Assembly (NCBI GenBank): GCA_907163375.1
Contig: CAJQUW010013657.1
Location: forward strand, 372,001 to 436,000
Source of the DNA: Prostheceraeus crozeri
Lineage: Eukaryota; Platyhelminthes; Polycladida; Euryleptidae
Direction of reading: 5' to 3'
DNA: 64,000 nt
A program made the translations under genes and the position numbers. Below are positions 31,061 through 42,716 of this stretch, one piece after another (within the stretch, counting starts at the first letter, position 1; the number at the start of each line of letters is the position of its first letter). Under the pieces are notes generated by a model that saw only the letters and a program-made list of their open reading frames with translations, searched no databases and was not told the origin of the DNA.

Positions 31061-31690
31061 AACAAAAGTGGAAGAAACCGCAAGAATATATCCTTCGTTA
31101 TCACAGTTAAAAATAAGTGAATTGAATAAAGAAAAACACAAGGATAGAGTTAGGTATATGAAAGATAAGGAATCTCAATTATTATTAAGATTAGAGCATT
31201 ATAAAAAATGAAGAAAGAGATGGACTAAAGTTAAGAATGTAACACAAGGTATTGGAATATTTTTAACAATAAGTTTAGGTGCTTTAACAATTGTTATATC
31301 TTCAGGTGTTTTAGTAATTCCAGTAATTGCTGCTGCTTTAACAGGTACGGGTGTTTTGCAACTTCACTTGTTACAATGTTAGATAAATCTTTAATTACTA
31401 AGAAACGAAAATCATACAAAAAATAAACATTCTCACGTTAAAGAAGTTTATGATAAACTCCATTATTACTTTCAAAGAGTATGTGATGATAATGTTATTA
31501 CGTTAGATGAGATTGAAAAATTTGATCAAATAGCTAAGAAGTAAATCAAATATCATTTCATTTAAAGTTCGAAAAAGTTCATGACAAGAATAAACAGGAT
31601 GGTAAAATTTCTAGTGATGGTAAAATTTCTAATGAAGAAAATGATAAATTTTTTTTAGAAGAGCTAAAAACTTTATTAAACAAAACTTAA
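31061..31690 (+). pseudogene. membrane and coiled-coil protein region (Polinton B)
   Basis: Relative of 3505-4180 in copy A, with the same hydrophobic Gly/Thr/Val segment and the same charged tail. Broken fossil part; function unknown. Confidence 0.6.
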
Positions 31691-31791
31691 AACGAAAAGA
31701 TGTCAGACAACAAAACAAAAAAAAATAATTTGTTCAGTAAAATGTTTTGTATTCCAATGTTACCACAAAATTCAAATATTATATTTTAAAA

Positions 31792-32611
31792 ATGGATAAA
31801 ATTAAAGCTGATAATTTTAAAAGAATTAAACAATTAGAAGAATACAAATAATACAAAGAAATATTATGAAAGAAAATCATCTTCAGCATAGAATGATAAA
31901 AGCTGGTATTCAATCTGATATGTTTGAAAAAATGCAGCAAACCGAGCAAGTGAAAACTGATTTTGAAAAAACTATGGAACCATTTAAAACTCTTGAAAAA
32001 GAACTTACAAATAATGATAAACAAATTAATATAACAGATCCAGAACACAAAACTATATTAGATGACTATGGATTACTAGAATCAAACATTAATAAGAAAT
32101 TACCAAAATCTATGCAATTTGAACATTCTATTTCATTTATAGATGGAAAAACAATACCTAGATTTTATCTCGGACAAAAAGAAATATTTCCACAACCTTT
32201 TCGAGGTTTAATTTTTTACCAGATAAATCTCCTTTTAGTTTAGATAGAAATTTTGTTGATCTTTTAAGAGGAGCAGATTTAAATAATTATGCTGCAGAAG
32301 ATCTCATAAAATATAAAGCTATGTTAGATAGAGTTAAAGCAGTAAAAACTCTTAAACGTTATAGAGAATTGGAAAATTTATTATCAACGGGAGTTAAAGT
32401 AGTAAAAGGTTTTTAAACTGAAACAAGTGTATTCTTACCAGATGATCCACAAGAATTACTAAATAGATTAAATATTTTAATATCTGCAATAAAAGAAGGA
32501 CATAATTCTAGTTTCAATGAAATTCATGCTATATTGAAAAGACTGTTGGAAAAGAAGATTCTAAATGAAGAGGATTATAAAAGTATAGCTGAAATATGTT
32601 GTTGTTTTTAA
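31792..32611 (+). pseudogene. helical protein upstream of penton (Polinton B)
   Basis: A mostly charged, helical product. It includes an open segment at 31866-32243 (MIKAGIQSDMFEKMQQTEQ, ISFIDGKTIPRFYLGQKEIF) and the FLPDDPQELLNRLNILIS core also seen in copy A at 4259-4588. Not recognised; broken. Confidence 0.5.
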
Positions 32612-32676
32612 TTTTATAAAAAAAAATATTTCATTCCAGAGGGAAAAAATATTTATTTAAAATTTTAACTAAAAAA

Positions 32677-33480
32677 ATGTCTTCGAGAGAATTATCATCA
32701 GTAGATTTAGACAAAATTAATAATCATTTAGAAAATTTAACAGAGATTTTGGGTTCATCAAAATTTAGTACGACGTCAAAAATTATAACAACTACTTCAT
32801 CACATACTTGTAATTTAGAACCCATTCTACATTTGGAACAAAATAAAAATTATCAAATTGCATTGACTAGTTTCTCCACATTTAACACTGTTCAAAATGT
32901 TATAAAAGATGTGAATGATCAATTTAGATATTCTACTGATAAAGGCAAAACGTGGAAAGTACTAACTTTTCTTCCTGGTTCTTACGAAGTTGAATCAATA
33001 TCAAATGAAATTAAGAGACATTTAGGCATACCATTTAAAGATAAGAAACAACTACATTTTGCAGTTGAACCGGCAGTTAATAAATTTTCTCTTACTTTAG
33101 ACGAAAATCATCAAGTTGATTTTAATCATGATAGATCATTGTCAAAGCTATTAGGATTTAATAAACAAACCTATAGTCAAGGTTATCATTTAGGTGAGAA
33201 GATTCCAAAAATAGCTGAAATAAATTCAATTGTTGTACATTGTGACATTATTGAAGGAGGATATATAAATGGTAAATTGTCAAATTTAATATTCAGTTTT
33301 CCAGCTTTTACTGTACCCATTGGTTATAGATTAAATGTATTTCCACAAACATTAATATATTTCCCTATTACAAGAAAAACTATTAACAGTATTAACATTA
33401 GAATCACTGATGAGAAAGGACAAGAAATAAATTTTGGAGGTGAAGAGATTATGATGGATCTTTTGGTTAGAGAAGTTTAA
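32677..33480 (+). CDS. penton-like minor capsid protein (Polinton B)
   Basis: 267 residues in one open frame from the ATG at 32677, preceded by ACTAAAAAAATG. Nearly identical to 4683-5471, with a slightly different N-terminus (MSSRELSSVDLDKINN). It ends with the DEKGQEINFGGEEIMMDL signature. Expected to be a single jelly-roll vertex protein. The hairpin insert found at the 3' end of the copy A gene is absent. Confidence 0.75.
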   Translation: MSSRELSSVDLDKINNHLENLTEILGSSKFSTTSKIITTTSSHTCNLEPILHLEQNKNYQIALTSFSTFNTVQNVIKDVNDQFRYSTDKGKTWKVLTFLPGSYEVESISNEIKRHLGIPFKDKKQLHFAVEPAVNKFSLTLDENHQVDFNHDRSLSKLLGFNKQTYSQGYHLGEKIPKIAEINSIVVHCDIIEGGYINGKLSNLIFSFPAFTVPIGYRLNVFPQTLIYFPITRKTINSINIRITDEKGQEINFGGEEIMMDLLVREV

Positions 33481-33547
33481 TTTTCTTTTTCTTCCCATTC
33501 TTTTTCTTTAGAAACAAAAAATAAAAATAATATATTTTTATTAAAAA

Positions 33548-34314
33548 ATGAGTGAAGTGCCCCCATTAAATAAAAAAAAACTTAAATTTAATCATCATCC
33601 AAATTTATCTAATAAAGTTTTGTCAGTTATTTGTGGAAGATCAGGATGTGGAAAAACGTATCTATTATTTAAAATTTTAACGACTCCAAATTTTTTGGAT
33701 TATAACAATCTTATAATTTATACAACAACAGCAGAACAACCCGTCTATCAATTTTTCAAATATGGATTTGAAAATAATCTTAAAAAGACAGCAATTGCTT
33801 CATTATTCAAAGAATATGAAAAATCTGAAGATGAAGAAGAAATAAGTTCGTGGTGTGAAGAAGCAGCAAAAAATAATCAGTTAGTTGAATCCAATAAAAA
33901 TAAGCATATAAAGATACAATTAAGAGATGATAGTGGTAATATGCAAGATCCTAGTAAACTAGATAAAACCATGAAACATTGTGTAATTTTTGATGATTGT
34001 GTTAATGATAGAAATCGGTCAGTTCAGAGAAATTATTTCACAAGAGGTCGACATAATAACTGTAGTGTTTTTATTTAACACAAAGTATGTATTCATTAGA
34101 CGGAAGTGTTATTAGAAAGAATGCAAATATATTTATACTATTTGAAATAAATGCAAGAAACTTAAGTGATTTGTTAAGAGATTTATGTGTAAGAAATAAA
34201 GATGAATTTAAACAATCGTGTAACAATGCTTGGTCAAAAGATTATGGCTTCATTACAATTAATATTGATAAAAAAATTCATGATAGAGTTATAGAAGATT
34301 TGTTTACTGAGTAA
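33548..34314 (+). pseudogene. packaging ATPase (Polinton B)
   Basis: Walker A GRSGCGKT and Walker B CVIFDDC as in copy A; the first 176 residues are identical. Fossil with about one interruption. Confidence 0.85.
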
Positions 34315-34317
34315 TAA

Positions 34318-34500
34318 AAAATTTTTATACTGAGTAATAAATAATAAAAATTTTTTTCTAGACTGATCTAAATAATAAAATTTTTTTCTAGACTGATTTA
34401 AATAATGAAAAATTTTTTTCTAGACTGATTCAAATAATAAAAATTTTTTTCTAGACTGATTTAAATAATAAAAAAATTTTTTCTAGACGGATTTAAATAA
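34318..34500. repeat. tandem repeat between convergent genes
   Basis: About five units of roughly 36 bp (TTTTTTTCTAGACTGATTTAAATAATAAAA) fill the gap between the ATPase and polymerase blocks. Copy A has unrelated AT-rich DNA here. Confidence 0.8.
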
Positions 34501-34513
34501 TAATAAATAAACT

Positions 34514-35420
34514 TTAAAAAGGTAAAGTAGTTATTCCATCAGGTAAAATTTTTCTTTTATCATCAAATGGATCTAATGCTAATTTATGTTCCTCTTTTAA
34601 ATACATTTTATGTTTCTTTGAATTAAGTCTATAATTACGTGCTGTTTTTATCTCATTATTAAATAATACATTTTTATAATCTTGAAATGTTATTTGGTTA
34701 GCCACTGATGCCTTTGAAATTCCTTTTAATGTTTTATGTGTTTTAATATTATTAGTTGTATCATAACAGTAACATTTAGATTTTAAAAATATAGCTTCTG
34801 TTATGAAATCTTCATTTCCTAATTCATCCTTTACTTTACATAGATCGGAAGGATGAATGATTTATTTTATTAATTTCTTCATCAAGTGAAGAATTATACG
34901 GTATTGTTAATTCTAAGAAAACCGAATCCGTATCTGTAAAGTGTAATTTATAGTTTTTGCCATAAGCAGGTGCTAAATAGTCATATATAAATCTATACAT
35001 AAATAGTTTAGCTAATTCTAATATAATGAATCCAATAACATTAAACTTATCATGTTTTACGCTGATTCGACGTAAATGTACAGCACATAGTTCATCACTG
35101 AATCTAGTAGTTCTTTTATATATAGGTTTCCTTGTTAAATTTTGAAACCTATTATTATTTTGAAACTATTTCAATATTTTGTCTATTACGCACATTTTCT
35201 AAAGTCTTACCATAAAATGCATTATTCATTAATTTAAAGAACACGTTTCCAAAATCATCTTTATTTCTTTTAGCTATTTTACGTTTTTCAATATTGAACT
35301 CTATATAATTTTTTAACCATTTAGATTTTTGATAAAATAGTTTTCGATGTATTTTGGTGAGAATCATTCCATGTTCTAAATACCAATCCAGCATTCTTCC
35401 TTCAACAACATACTTTTCTT
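34514..35420 (-). pseudogene. DNA polymerase B, C-terminal part (Polinton B)
   Basis: Matches 6595-7520 of copy A. It shows the KLMNNAFYGKTLENVRNRQN motif B block and the C-terminal GISKASVANQITFQDYKN region. Cut off on its N-terminal side by the palindromic element. Confidence 0.85.
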
Positions 35421-36078
35421 GGTGTCCAGTCAATTAGGCCCCAGTAGATTTAGGCCCCACAAGAAATGGTCATTTAGGCCCCATGTTCTTATGTTATTTT
35501 AACTACAAGATTACAATCAAATTCAAGAAAATGTTATGATACATAGGAGCCATACATTGCAGAAATATGCTTGGTTTTATCAAAAATGCCGCAGAATTGT
35601 CTGGGGAGTGGTATGTGGATTGTTCGAGAATGTCAAAAGCACCGGTTCATGATGGTATTTTAACCACGGCGAGTTGCAGCGTGTATGAGGTATCAAAAGA
35701 CTGCAAATTTTCTGAAACCACCAGAAATGTCAATGCTTTTACAAGAAATTGTAGTAGTTGTATTTAAATAGCAATAATTCAAAAAAGGACATATTTCATT
35801 CACGTGATCATTGTGTTTTTTTTCCTGCAAAAACATACAACAAACTTGGTATCTTTGGATAGAGAATTGTTCACTCTATCTAGAAATATCAGCGCTTTTA
35901 CAGAAAATGCTGACACAATGTCGGAAACTACAGATTAATACATTATGTGCAAGGATGTTTCTGTCACAAATTCCTTCTAAATTTATGTTAGATTTTGTTT
36001 AAACGCTGCACGCATTTCTAAACGTACTGTAACTGGCCTGCGGTCAAGGTCATTATATCGAATAGGATAGGCACTTAC

Positions 36079-36405
36079 CCTTTCGGACTGGCTCTGCTCC
36101 TGTTGCCGCTCCTCGCGTTGCCGCTCTCGCTCCTCTTCCTCGGCCTCGTCGGCCCAACTCACCGCTCGGGGCTTTCGCCCTACGGTCTCAACGTATTCAA
36201 GGTTCTCCTCGGCTTTCGCCTCGGACAGTGTGGACGTCGGGTTGCCGGACAACAGGTGACTCTCGTCGCCTGTGAGGCTCAGCTCTCGCAGCCTTCCCTC
36301 AGCGCCTCCCAAGCTCTCGCGGGACTCCGACGCAGGATCCACTGTAATAGACGAAGACTCGCTTGACAACTCAATTGTCGGTCGTTTCAGAATACCTGGT
36401 CGCAT
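36079..36405 (-). CDS. exon-like ORF with RVxF-like motif, left arm
   Basis: 109 codons from the ATG at 36405 to a GTAAGT donor. Composition is GC-rich against an AT-rich background. The protein is Ser/Glu-rich and disordered-looking: MRPGILKRPTIELSSESS at the start, then GRKPRAVSWADEAEEEERER. RAVSW fits the PP1-docking RVxF pattern. It looks like the first coding exon of a host-type gene captured by the element. No partner exon was identified outward. The mirror copy is 47659-47985. I do not recognise the gene. Confidence 0.5.
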
Positions 36406-36540
36406 ATACAAACGATCAGACTCGAATCACAAAAAGACTGAACGACTCTCACTCTCAACTTTAAAATCAGCGCGCATTAAAAGTTCATGATAAAATAATG
36501 CAGTAAAACCTCGTAAACTGATTCAATAAAACCGCTCAAC
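36406..36540. promoter_or_regulatory. candidate bidirectional promoter, left arm
   Basis: 135 bp between two divergent ATGs, each of which opens an exon-like segment with a GTAAGT donor. No TATA box is evident. The mirror copy is at about 47524-47658. Confidence 0.35.
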
Positions 36541-36656
36541 ATGCGCATAAAACGGTTACAGTACCAGCTGGATGTGGAATTTTGTGGTCGGCCGCTTTTA
36601 ACGAAGCTATCAGCCTATATCTACGCGCACGGCATGTTTCAAGGCAGCAGGGTCAA
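36541..36656 (+). CDS. candidate first exon, left arm
   Basis: The ATG at 36541 opens MRIKRLQYQLDVEFCGRPLL and stays open to a consensus donor (AA/GTAAGT). It is divergent from the exon at 36405. It is in phase with the acceptor-preceded stretch at 40194-40308, so a small two-exon gene of about 76 residues is possible. Product unrecognised. Mirror copy 47408-47523 (-). Confidence 0.42.
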
Positions 36657-39600
36657 GTAAGTAGCTTTTATTTCATTGCAATGAATGTTTAGTCTTATTG
36701 CAGGAGGTTAGATCAGTGGATCTTGCAGACTGATGAACGGAGTTTATGATTGCTTGTCTTAGTTAGGAACAATCCTATATAGATAACTAAAGAATAGAAG
36801 GGAGTGCTATGTGTAGGGCACTGTGCATATGCAGCAGATGAATAATGAGTAATGAATAAGCCGATGTTGATGGAATGGCTATGGCTACTGCATAGGTTGA
36901 GTCGGCAAATATTTGGTCTCGCATCTATTACACCGGCTATCTGGTGCAGAAATCTTCCATTTTTGTTGTCGTGTCTAGTTGCTCAGAAATTTCTGACTCC
37001 AAATCCCTCAATGAAATAAGTGTGTGTCTTGATTTGTTTGTTTGTCTTGCTTCACCTTTATTGGTCCTGCTTTGCATCCTACAGGCACGCGTGAACAGGG
37101 GACTAGGGAAAGCTCAGCCCGCCTAATCTTCAGCCAGACACATTGATCTCGGACTTTTGATTGCACATAAATGATATATATATAGAACTACATATAGATG
37201 AGCTGGCAGTGGATGTCCATGCAACTATCGCTTGCACTTATCTAAGTCATGAATACCTGAGTGTTCAAATTGTCATGATTCCATCAAATTTTAGGAAATC
37301 CAATCCACATGTCAGACTCTTTTTGCATGCATCAGATACTGTGATCGATTTCTACCACCATGACAACTAGATCATTAGATTCTAAGAACATCTCCACGAC
37401 AACTTCGCAAGCCGGGTCGACCAGAGAAATTTGATTTGTACCTCGAAACAGCCCTCAGATACATGGCTACTAAGACAGAGATTCGAACATTCAGGCATGA
37501 TGATTGCAGCAATCCTCGAAGCCTAGTTCGTCAATACAAGAGGCTTCGGTTCTCTTTTGAAATAATATCTCCGGGGATGAATTTCAGCGATGGAGCTGCG
37601 ATTATATTAAACACTTCTAAAATCATTCTTTACATTTGGAATGTCTAGGAATATCGGTAACAAAGTAAAAAGTTATAGCATGATGGTGTGTATATCAGTG
37701 ATGAAACTGGTTCAAAGGCACCATTCGGTGACCCACTCAATGACTCGGGTTCTTTTTGTGTTCTTATGCTTTTGTAGTCATAGAGCAAGCTTGTAGCTCA
37801 ATTGTGGTTGAAGTGAATAATCCGTTAGCCTATACTAATTCTATCACTGGGCGACTGGAAATGCAATTAGTCATTGTTCAATGGCGAAAGACAAGTAAGG
37901 ATTCGGTGCAAGTCGCTTGTTGCTGTCGCTTGGATTATCACTAGCCGACGCAGCTCTGAAAGAGGCGCCATGAGGCTATGATGTAAATTCACTGATAATT
38001 TTACAGGAAATAAGTAACCATGAGTAACCATAAGGGAATGATTTTCCAATATTTAGTAGTTTAAAATTGAAATATTACAGATGAAGCTCTTATTTGCTGT
38101 ATCACAGGAATTCTATGTGCATGTGATCGAGTTTGACGATTCGTGCTATCAGTATTTAAAATTTTTCGCGGTTGCGCGGTACGGTATAGAGGCGAAAAAT
38201 GAAGGTGAGGAACAATTCGAAAGCACTTCCGCAAATTTTGGAAAGTTGAATTTTATGTGCAACTTATCACTTAGAGTTTAATTTCTTCAGGTCGAGTAGA
38301 GCAATCTGATTTCATTCAGATGCTATACATATAAAAATCTGACTGAGTCATTGATATGTCGGGAAACTGTCATGTTTTTCAGGAAATTTTTTTAAAAGTA
38401 TGATCCTAAAGGCCAACTTCGATACAAAGTCACATCATTGGTCGTCTAGCCTGCTAGCAATTGACGACAATCATTTGAAAAAATCCTCTCGCAAAAGTAT
38501 GGCAATTTTGATATCAAGAGACTGACTATATGCATGTTTAAAATTGTAATTCTTTTGTATGTTTAGGTCCATTTTTCGCTTATATAATTTAAATGTATGT
38601 AGTCCCATTTTTTCGATGGGGGACTGTCAGAGGATTTTGGCTTGATGTGGCCTGATCTGTAATATAGTTTGTGCGGGACATGTTCAAATTAATTTCACTT
38701 CCCCTGAACGAACTGCGTTGCTCGTGATAGGCATTGGAAATTGTTACAGCCACAAAAATAATGAATGACTGCATTAGTAGCTAAGTAGTTAATTTTAAAA
38801 CGCCTTCAATTTCAGGCAAATGACATGATATACAATGACAATGACCTTAATACTTACATGATATTACAAAATAAATTCCATAGAGGCATGGCATAATTAC
38901 ATGTAAGTGCAGATGGTTTATGCCAATTGTGATCGTTGCTATAAACTTACATGCGCAATTAAAGATGGGACATAAGTGAGCATGTTTGATATGCATGTCA
39001 TATTTGAGTGCTTGATGCATATGCCCTATGTCAATTTGACGTTTTTTACATCAACTATCTTCAACTTCATCAATAATAATTTTTATTGCAATTCATCGGT
39101 CTCATTTGATAGTGATACTTTATCTCTTTACATTTTTATAGAGAGCTTTAGTTGCCTCACACTTGCTTTGCTGCCATTGCTTGAAACGCAACTTCTTTGT
39201 CAGCGCTTTCCACTTCCGAATTCCACCATCAGGTCTCTCTTATGCCTGCCCAGCCTTTGCTGCGACCAGCACACTCTTTTTCAGCACCAAGCTGTCTTCA
39301 TCCTGTTCCACTCCAAGTCAAATGTATTTTGGTCTGCAATATATCCTTCATGGTTCATAACCTCCTCGTTAAAGTGTATGGTTGAAGTGCAACTCCACAA
39401 TGAACTCAGAATGCCAACGCATGTACAATGGGCCATATATTTACATCGTGCTGAAAACGAAAGATAAAACGTCTAGAAGGCTATTCCTTTTATTATCTAG
39501 TTCGATCACTGCATGATGACGATTGACGCTGTTGGAGATTCATGCGCAACATTTTTGCTTCATCTCTGAAATATAAAAGATTAATTGGATTGAATGATAA

Positions 39601-40193
39601 ATTGATTATAATATTTATTTATTTCGTGTTTCCATGATTGCATGTATTCATTGACTAAGGAGACATCGAAACCTTGCTCTTTAATTCATCCAGGGTAGTT
39701 TGATTGATTTGTTTAAGTATCTGTATGTGCATTATAAATGGCTGCTGGGATGATTTTCATCATCGCATGAGAATGTATAAATTCTTGTAAAAAAATAAAA
39801 TCAAATATCAGCATACCGATGGTGAGAAACGAAGGAAATCGTTATTCGCACGCATAAATTCTTGCGCATTTTTGCGTCGGAATAACCGTGCCACAGTGGC
39901 CTGGTAAGGAGCAGGAATCTGAGACAAAACTATTTACAACCCATGAATGCGCCAATGGATCAGGAACGTAGATCATTTTCATTTTCTATGCAAGACACAG
40001 TCAACAATGATCCAATTTTCTTTCGCACAAAATACGTGATCTAGCTAGACGTGTTTACTTGCTTCTGCTCGTGAATATCACAGTCAATGTCGATCGTGAT
40101 TTGTGGATCTGACTGTGACAGTCAGTCTTTAGTTCTACTGTTACAAGTAAACAGTTAACATCTTGTAAATATTATTCCTTTTTTCTTCAACAG

Positions 40194-40308
40194 GTCGTCT
40201 ACGCTAACCCAAAGGATTTTCAGAAACCGTCAACGATGCGTCTTAGTGTTGGTCAGTGCAATGAATCAAATTTCAAAGCTGTTCAATGAGCAGAAGATTG
40301 TGGATTAA
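40194..40308 (+). CDS. candidate last exon, left arm
   Basis: Preceded by TTTTTTCTTCAACAG, a strong acceptor. In the phase set by 36541-36656 it stays open to a TAA at 40306 (SSTLTQRIFRNRQRC at the start). Another phase is also open to a stop (VVYANPKDFQKPST), so the frame is not certain. Mirror copy about 43759-43873 (-). Confidence 0.38.
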
Positions 40309-41350
40309 TCAGCTGGAAAATGAAGTGCACTTCTCTTCTGTTTCACTTCAGTGTCCTGAAGTCTTCAATATAGTGGAAATTAGTGTAACTCGTTGTGCAG
40401 AACGAGTTTCAGCATGATGTGGCATTTTTGGTGAATTGTGATATTCCTGTGTATGATAGTGGTAAGTAGACTGGGACAGTGTCACGACTTTGTTGACATA
40501 TGTTTTGGTAAAGTTGGACAAATTGTATCTTTCATGTGAAAATCAGTCTGTTTTTGAAACTTGTCAGTGTTGTGAATTCCTATACGAATAAAATGTGAAG
40601 TTAATGACTTGCTCTTATAATGTGCTAAGTGTATGGAAGGTAGTAGGCGAATGGGCAAGGCAAGGGAAGCGCAAATCCAATAACAGTTACATTTGTGTTT
40701 GAATATGCAATCGGCTAGTGTTAGGGTTAGGGTAAGGTTTGGCGAACGGGCTAGTTTCCAGGGATGAGGGCTTCGAATCTGGATTGTAGGTGAATAGAGG
40801 ATCAATACGAGTATAAGTTTGCCTAGGTTTCGGTGTTGGGTCGTGTCTTAAGAAAGAATTGAAGTTTCACAAAGATGACTTCTATATTTCATGCGCATAG
40901 GCCTGCATGTCATAGTGATGGTAGTTGGCATGTGTCAGGTAAGTTTGCATAGGTGATAGAGCATGCTCATATTACCCACAGGCATTGCTAGGAATGTTTG
41001 ACAACAGATTAGGACAGTAGAAATATGCTACGAAGGAGGCATGGTTATAGGCCGTAATTGCAGTTGAACATAAATTTTAGTAATGAGTTGTATTGTAAGT
41101 GATGGATAAGCGCTAGGACTTCATGGAGGGAAGACACTGAAGAGGTCTAAATATGTCCTTAAAAACTGTGACAGTCACGGAACTAAGTTATGCAAATTAC
41201 ATGTAAATGCAATTGTTATGCAGGCCTATACCCACATGTAGCTACATGTGCCAATTGCAGCAGGTAAGAGGGGGCGCGTGAATTCAGCAGGAATGGATTG
41301 AGGAAGGAATTCTGGTTGGCATATGCACGAAAAGATCCTGAGAGGAAAAA

Positions 41351-42716
41351 AGTTGTCTGTCAGGTTATATCAATTGTTGTAGAAATGTAAGCCACGAATT
41401 TCAATTGGAAATCGACCTACACCTTTTCCATCCCCGAAATTCAACAACTGCAATTTCAGATCAAAAATAAAAATATGTACTATTCAATTCAAATAATGGA
41501 AAATCTCAGATTATCTGTCTTTTAGTTCACAGTTCAACATCTCAAATCAATTGACGCAGTTTTGAATAAAACAAATTCAAGTTTCCTTGGAATGATGGGT
41601 TACGTCCAGCTCACTATGATATATTAATGAACATTTGTTCATTTAATAAGGGCCAAGGTTTATGGCTCAATTAATTATATTCTTTCTGGCTCCGCCTGAG
41701 TTGTGAAAGAATGCTTATAATTATTGCATTTTAAGTATATTAATCACTATTTGACATAATTTCAAAATAAAACTGTTAATACATTAGTTAAACATATTAT
41801 TTTTATGCATTTGATATACGAGACATGTAAATGTATTTAAACTTAGCTTGTTGGGGGTGTGCACACAGCGTTTTCATCTTTTAAAGAGTTCGTATTGTTC
41901 AACGCCTGAATGAGTTCAAGTCTACTGCAAGCGTTCACATTTCGATATATTGCTCATTTGGAACAAGCTGCGGGCTGTACCACCTGTTATGTCTGATGAA
42001 TGCTAATTCCTCAAAATATATCTTCCAGGTATATCTTCATATCTAAATATTTCTTCAAAATATATCTTCTCCGCATGACACCATCATACACTAATGCCAC
42101 GCGTAATTACGGAACACCCCAAAAGGACATTCTATTCTTCTACCTGCGTACATACGCGCTGCACTAAGAGTCAGAAATCACTTGATCTGATGCTGTTAAA
42201 ACATGGAAAATGTTTATGAACACGCGCGGGCGAGCGTCGTTCGCGGCTGTCTGCGCTGCCGCTTGAACCACTAAGATGAACCGCTAAAGCATGTTCCGTC
42301 TTCTCTGAGCATGAAATTGAGGTCCTATCACATTGTTTAGCCTCTGATGCATGCAGACACATAAGACGCAAAGTCTATATAACATGACTGCCAACTATAC
42401 TAACTTATATTGCAGCAATATCCCGCATAGCCACGGATGTTTGGTGTCATGTGTAATGACGCGTGGTTCACACGTGAATTACGCGTGATTTGGTGTGGCA
42501 TGTCACCTATTGTACTAAGCTCCAACGGTTTATTCAATATGTTTAGGCTGGACACTATTTGAGATTTTTAGATGTTGATCAATAAATTCCAAGACACCTG
42601 GCGTAAAATTGACTTGACTATGTTCGCATGGCGTCTGAGTTATCATCAACATGCGGTTAATGAATTGGAACACAACGGAATGTTCAGCAATTCACGGAAT
42701 GTGCATCTGCATTTCA
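41351..42716. other. spacer at the centre of the giant palindrome
   Basis: About 1.37 kb, not repeated in the arms. AT-rich on the left, with a GC-richer stretch near 42215-42260. No gene is recognised. Confidence 0.7.

Larger units (their letters stand above)
35440..41350 (+). repeat. left arm of the giant palindrome
   Basis: About 5.9 kb, matching the reverse complement of 42717-48612 with only scattered single differences. Unrecognised apart from the candidate exons listed separately. Confidence 0.9.

Noticed and set aside
38976-39467. 163-codon open frame in the palindrome arm (mirror 44597-45088)
   Set aside because: Cys/Ser/Leu-rich composition without a family signature. The opposite strand has a splice-acceptor-like site and the frame is probably chance. 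Its presence in both arms only reflects the inverted repeat.
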